Shown one piece after another: positions 63,234 through 64,000 of a stretch of DNA of 64,000 bases. Origin of the DNA: Notolepis coatsorum (lineage: Eukaryota; Chordata; Actinopteri; Aulopiformes; Paralepididae); contig OZ020587.1 in the NCBI GenBank assembly GCA_963971535.1, forward strand, positions 164,093,140 through 164,157,139, in the 5' to 3' direction. The notes beneath the pieces were generated by a model. It saw nothing but the letters and a program-made list of their open reading frames with translations, was not told where the DNA came from and searched no databases. How positions within the stretch are numbered: the stretch's first letter is position 1; the number at the start of each line of letters is the position of its first letter. Made by a program: the position numbers and the translations under genes.

Positions 63234-63300
63234 AAAAGACTAGGATTCGAACCCCGGTCGTCTGCGTGAAAGTCAAAAGGACAAACCGTCACACCGCAGT
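63234..63300 (-). repeat. tRNA-like sequence, minus strand
   Basis: The minus strand reads TTTCACGCAGACGACCGG and GGTTCGAATCC, like the anticodon arm and T arm of tRNA-Glu. The 5' half is less clear and the acceptor stem does not pair convincingly. It is a pseudogene or SINE head. Confidence 0.5.
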
Positions 63301-64000
63301 ACAGATACATAAAAAAATCCACCATACATCAATCAATGGATAAGAGAGCCGTATCCTTATTCTGAAACAGTTGAACTAATTATTTTCGCTAGCAAGATCT
63401 CATTTGATTATTCAATGCATAAACCTACTGCCAGCAGGAACGTTTAAAGAAATATAATCTGATTGATTGGGGTAATGAGGGATTTAAAATTAGCCTATAG
63501 ATTATGCATTTAACTTGTCGGCAAGGCTATTGAGCCGCCTGCAATCTGTAAAACAATCAATCAATCAATGCCGTTAGAAGATCAGGATTTCTGCGATCTA
63601 CACCTGCTGTCTTTTCAACTGAAGCGGCCGCGCGCACTTATCCAGAGTCTCAAGTCTGGCTCGAGTTAACGAGACTGAATCAGCGTTCCAGGAACAGGAA
63701 AATCCCGGCTTCAAACATCGGGTTAACTGAATCTGGATAATGGGACTCTTGATCGACTTAGTACGGGGAATAGGGCCCTGCTCACAAATGAGCCTCCACT
63801 GCACATCAACTTATAAATGAAACCATAAACTGACTTCTGTGCCTTCATTATTGTTCATAACTTCATATGCAGGAGCGTGACCAGTTCACACTGGGATCTG
63901 ATCGTGGCCACATTTATAGTAGAGTAATGTGAACAGCCAAGCAAAATAATAATCAGATCTGAGCAAAAAAATATCGAAATTTGAACACTTAAGGCTTGCG

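Larger units (their letters stand above)
61770..64000. mobile_element. Probable DNA transposon region with nested elements (incomplete)
   Basis: GACTGCAGGCAAAGGCCGG and the GGCCACTTTCATAATGTGGT motif near 61855 resemble the subterminal sequence of ISL2EU/Harbinger-like fish elements. Comparable phrases in reverse (GATCTGATCGTGGCCACATT) appear at 63895-63960. The true right end may lie beyond the window. Inside is a second pair of inverted ends, GGGCCCCGTTCCCCGTAC at 62197 and its complement near 63762-63779. Confidence 0.45.

Noticed and set aside
63008-63300. Two functional tRNA genes facing each other
   Set aside because: Boxes A and B are recognisable but acceptor stems do not pair well and both lie in transposon-like sequence.

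Overview
The window looks like accessory (intronic or intergenic) chromatin of a teleost fish. It is almost entirely layered transposable elements, plus small pieces of two host genes. The fish assignment rests on the mixture of BEL/Pao, Ty3/gypsy and DIRS-like retrotransposons, L2/jockey-type LINE tails, tRNA-derived SINEs with the 'GCTTTGGATAAAAGCG' tail, and many hAT-type and other small DNA transposons. The species cannot be fixed from this sequence.

Layout. 1-20196 is one LTR retrotransposon ('A'), whose 5' LTR continues left of the window. A BEL/Pao element (964-9036, minus strand) sits in that LTR, and a defective gypsy element (11898-15674) sits in the gag-like gene. The intact 3' LTR of A (18214-20196) preserves the empty target site of the BEL/Pao insertion. 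20220-23049 is a tandem duplication carrying a SINE. 23044-24712 is a hAT-like element with the CCGATA motif.

24743-24893 is an ABC-transporter exon most like ABCB11 (bile salt export pump). The last 26 codons of the same type of gene lie at 30591-30671, but no exon for the second nucleotide-binding domain was found between them. That gap holds a decayed hAT transposase gene, LINE pieces, a tail-sharing SINE-like repeat and small MITEs. 30811-32090 holds two long TAA arrays. 32551-35712 is a gutted BEL/Pao copy. 36840-38924 holds an inverted repeat, a strong hairpin, a 12 x 30 bp minisatellite and a LINE reverse-transcriptase tail.

38969-46540 is a DIRS-like element on the minus strand. It has gag but no recognisable pol, and is broken by a SINE and by a 5'-truncated LINE. 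47475-55387 is a nearly complete BEL/Pao element on the minus strand, with 5 bp target duplications and only a few inactivating changes. 56276-56445 looks like a CCAAT/TATA promoter and first exon of a host gene. Its first coding exon is at 59912-60137; I do not recognise the protein. The rest, to 64000, is nested MITEs (two with perfect 8 bp duplications, one TTAA element inside a hAT element), a Myb/SANT-like coding fragment and tRNA-like sequences.

The autonomous-type machinery here (gag, protease, RT, RNase H, integrase, hAT transposase) belongs to mobile elements, and essentially every copy is damaged. The only host-gene sequence I can support is the ABCB11-like remnant and the unknown gene starting at 56.4 kb. 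I found no CRISPR array, rRNA gene or convincing functional tRNA gene.
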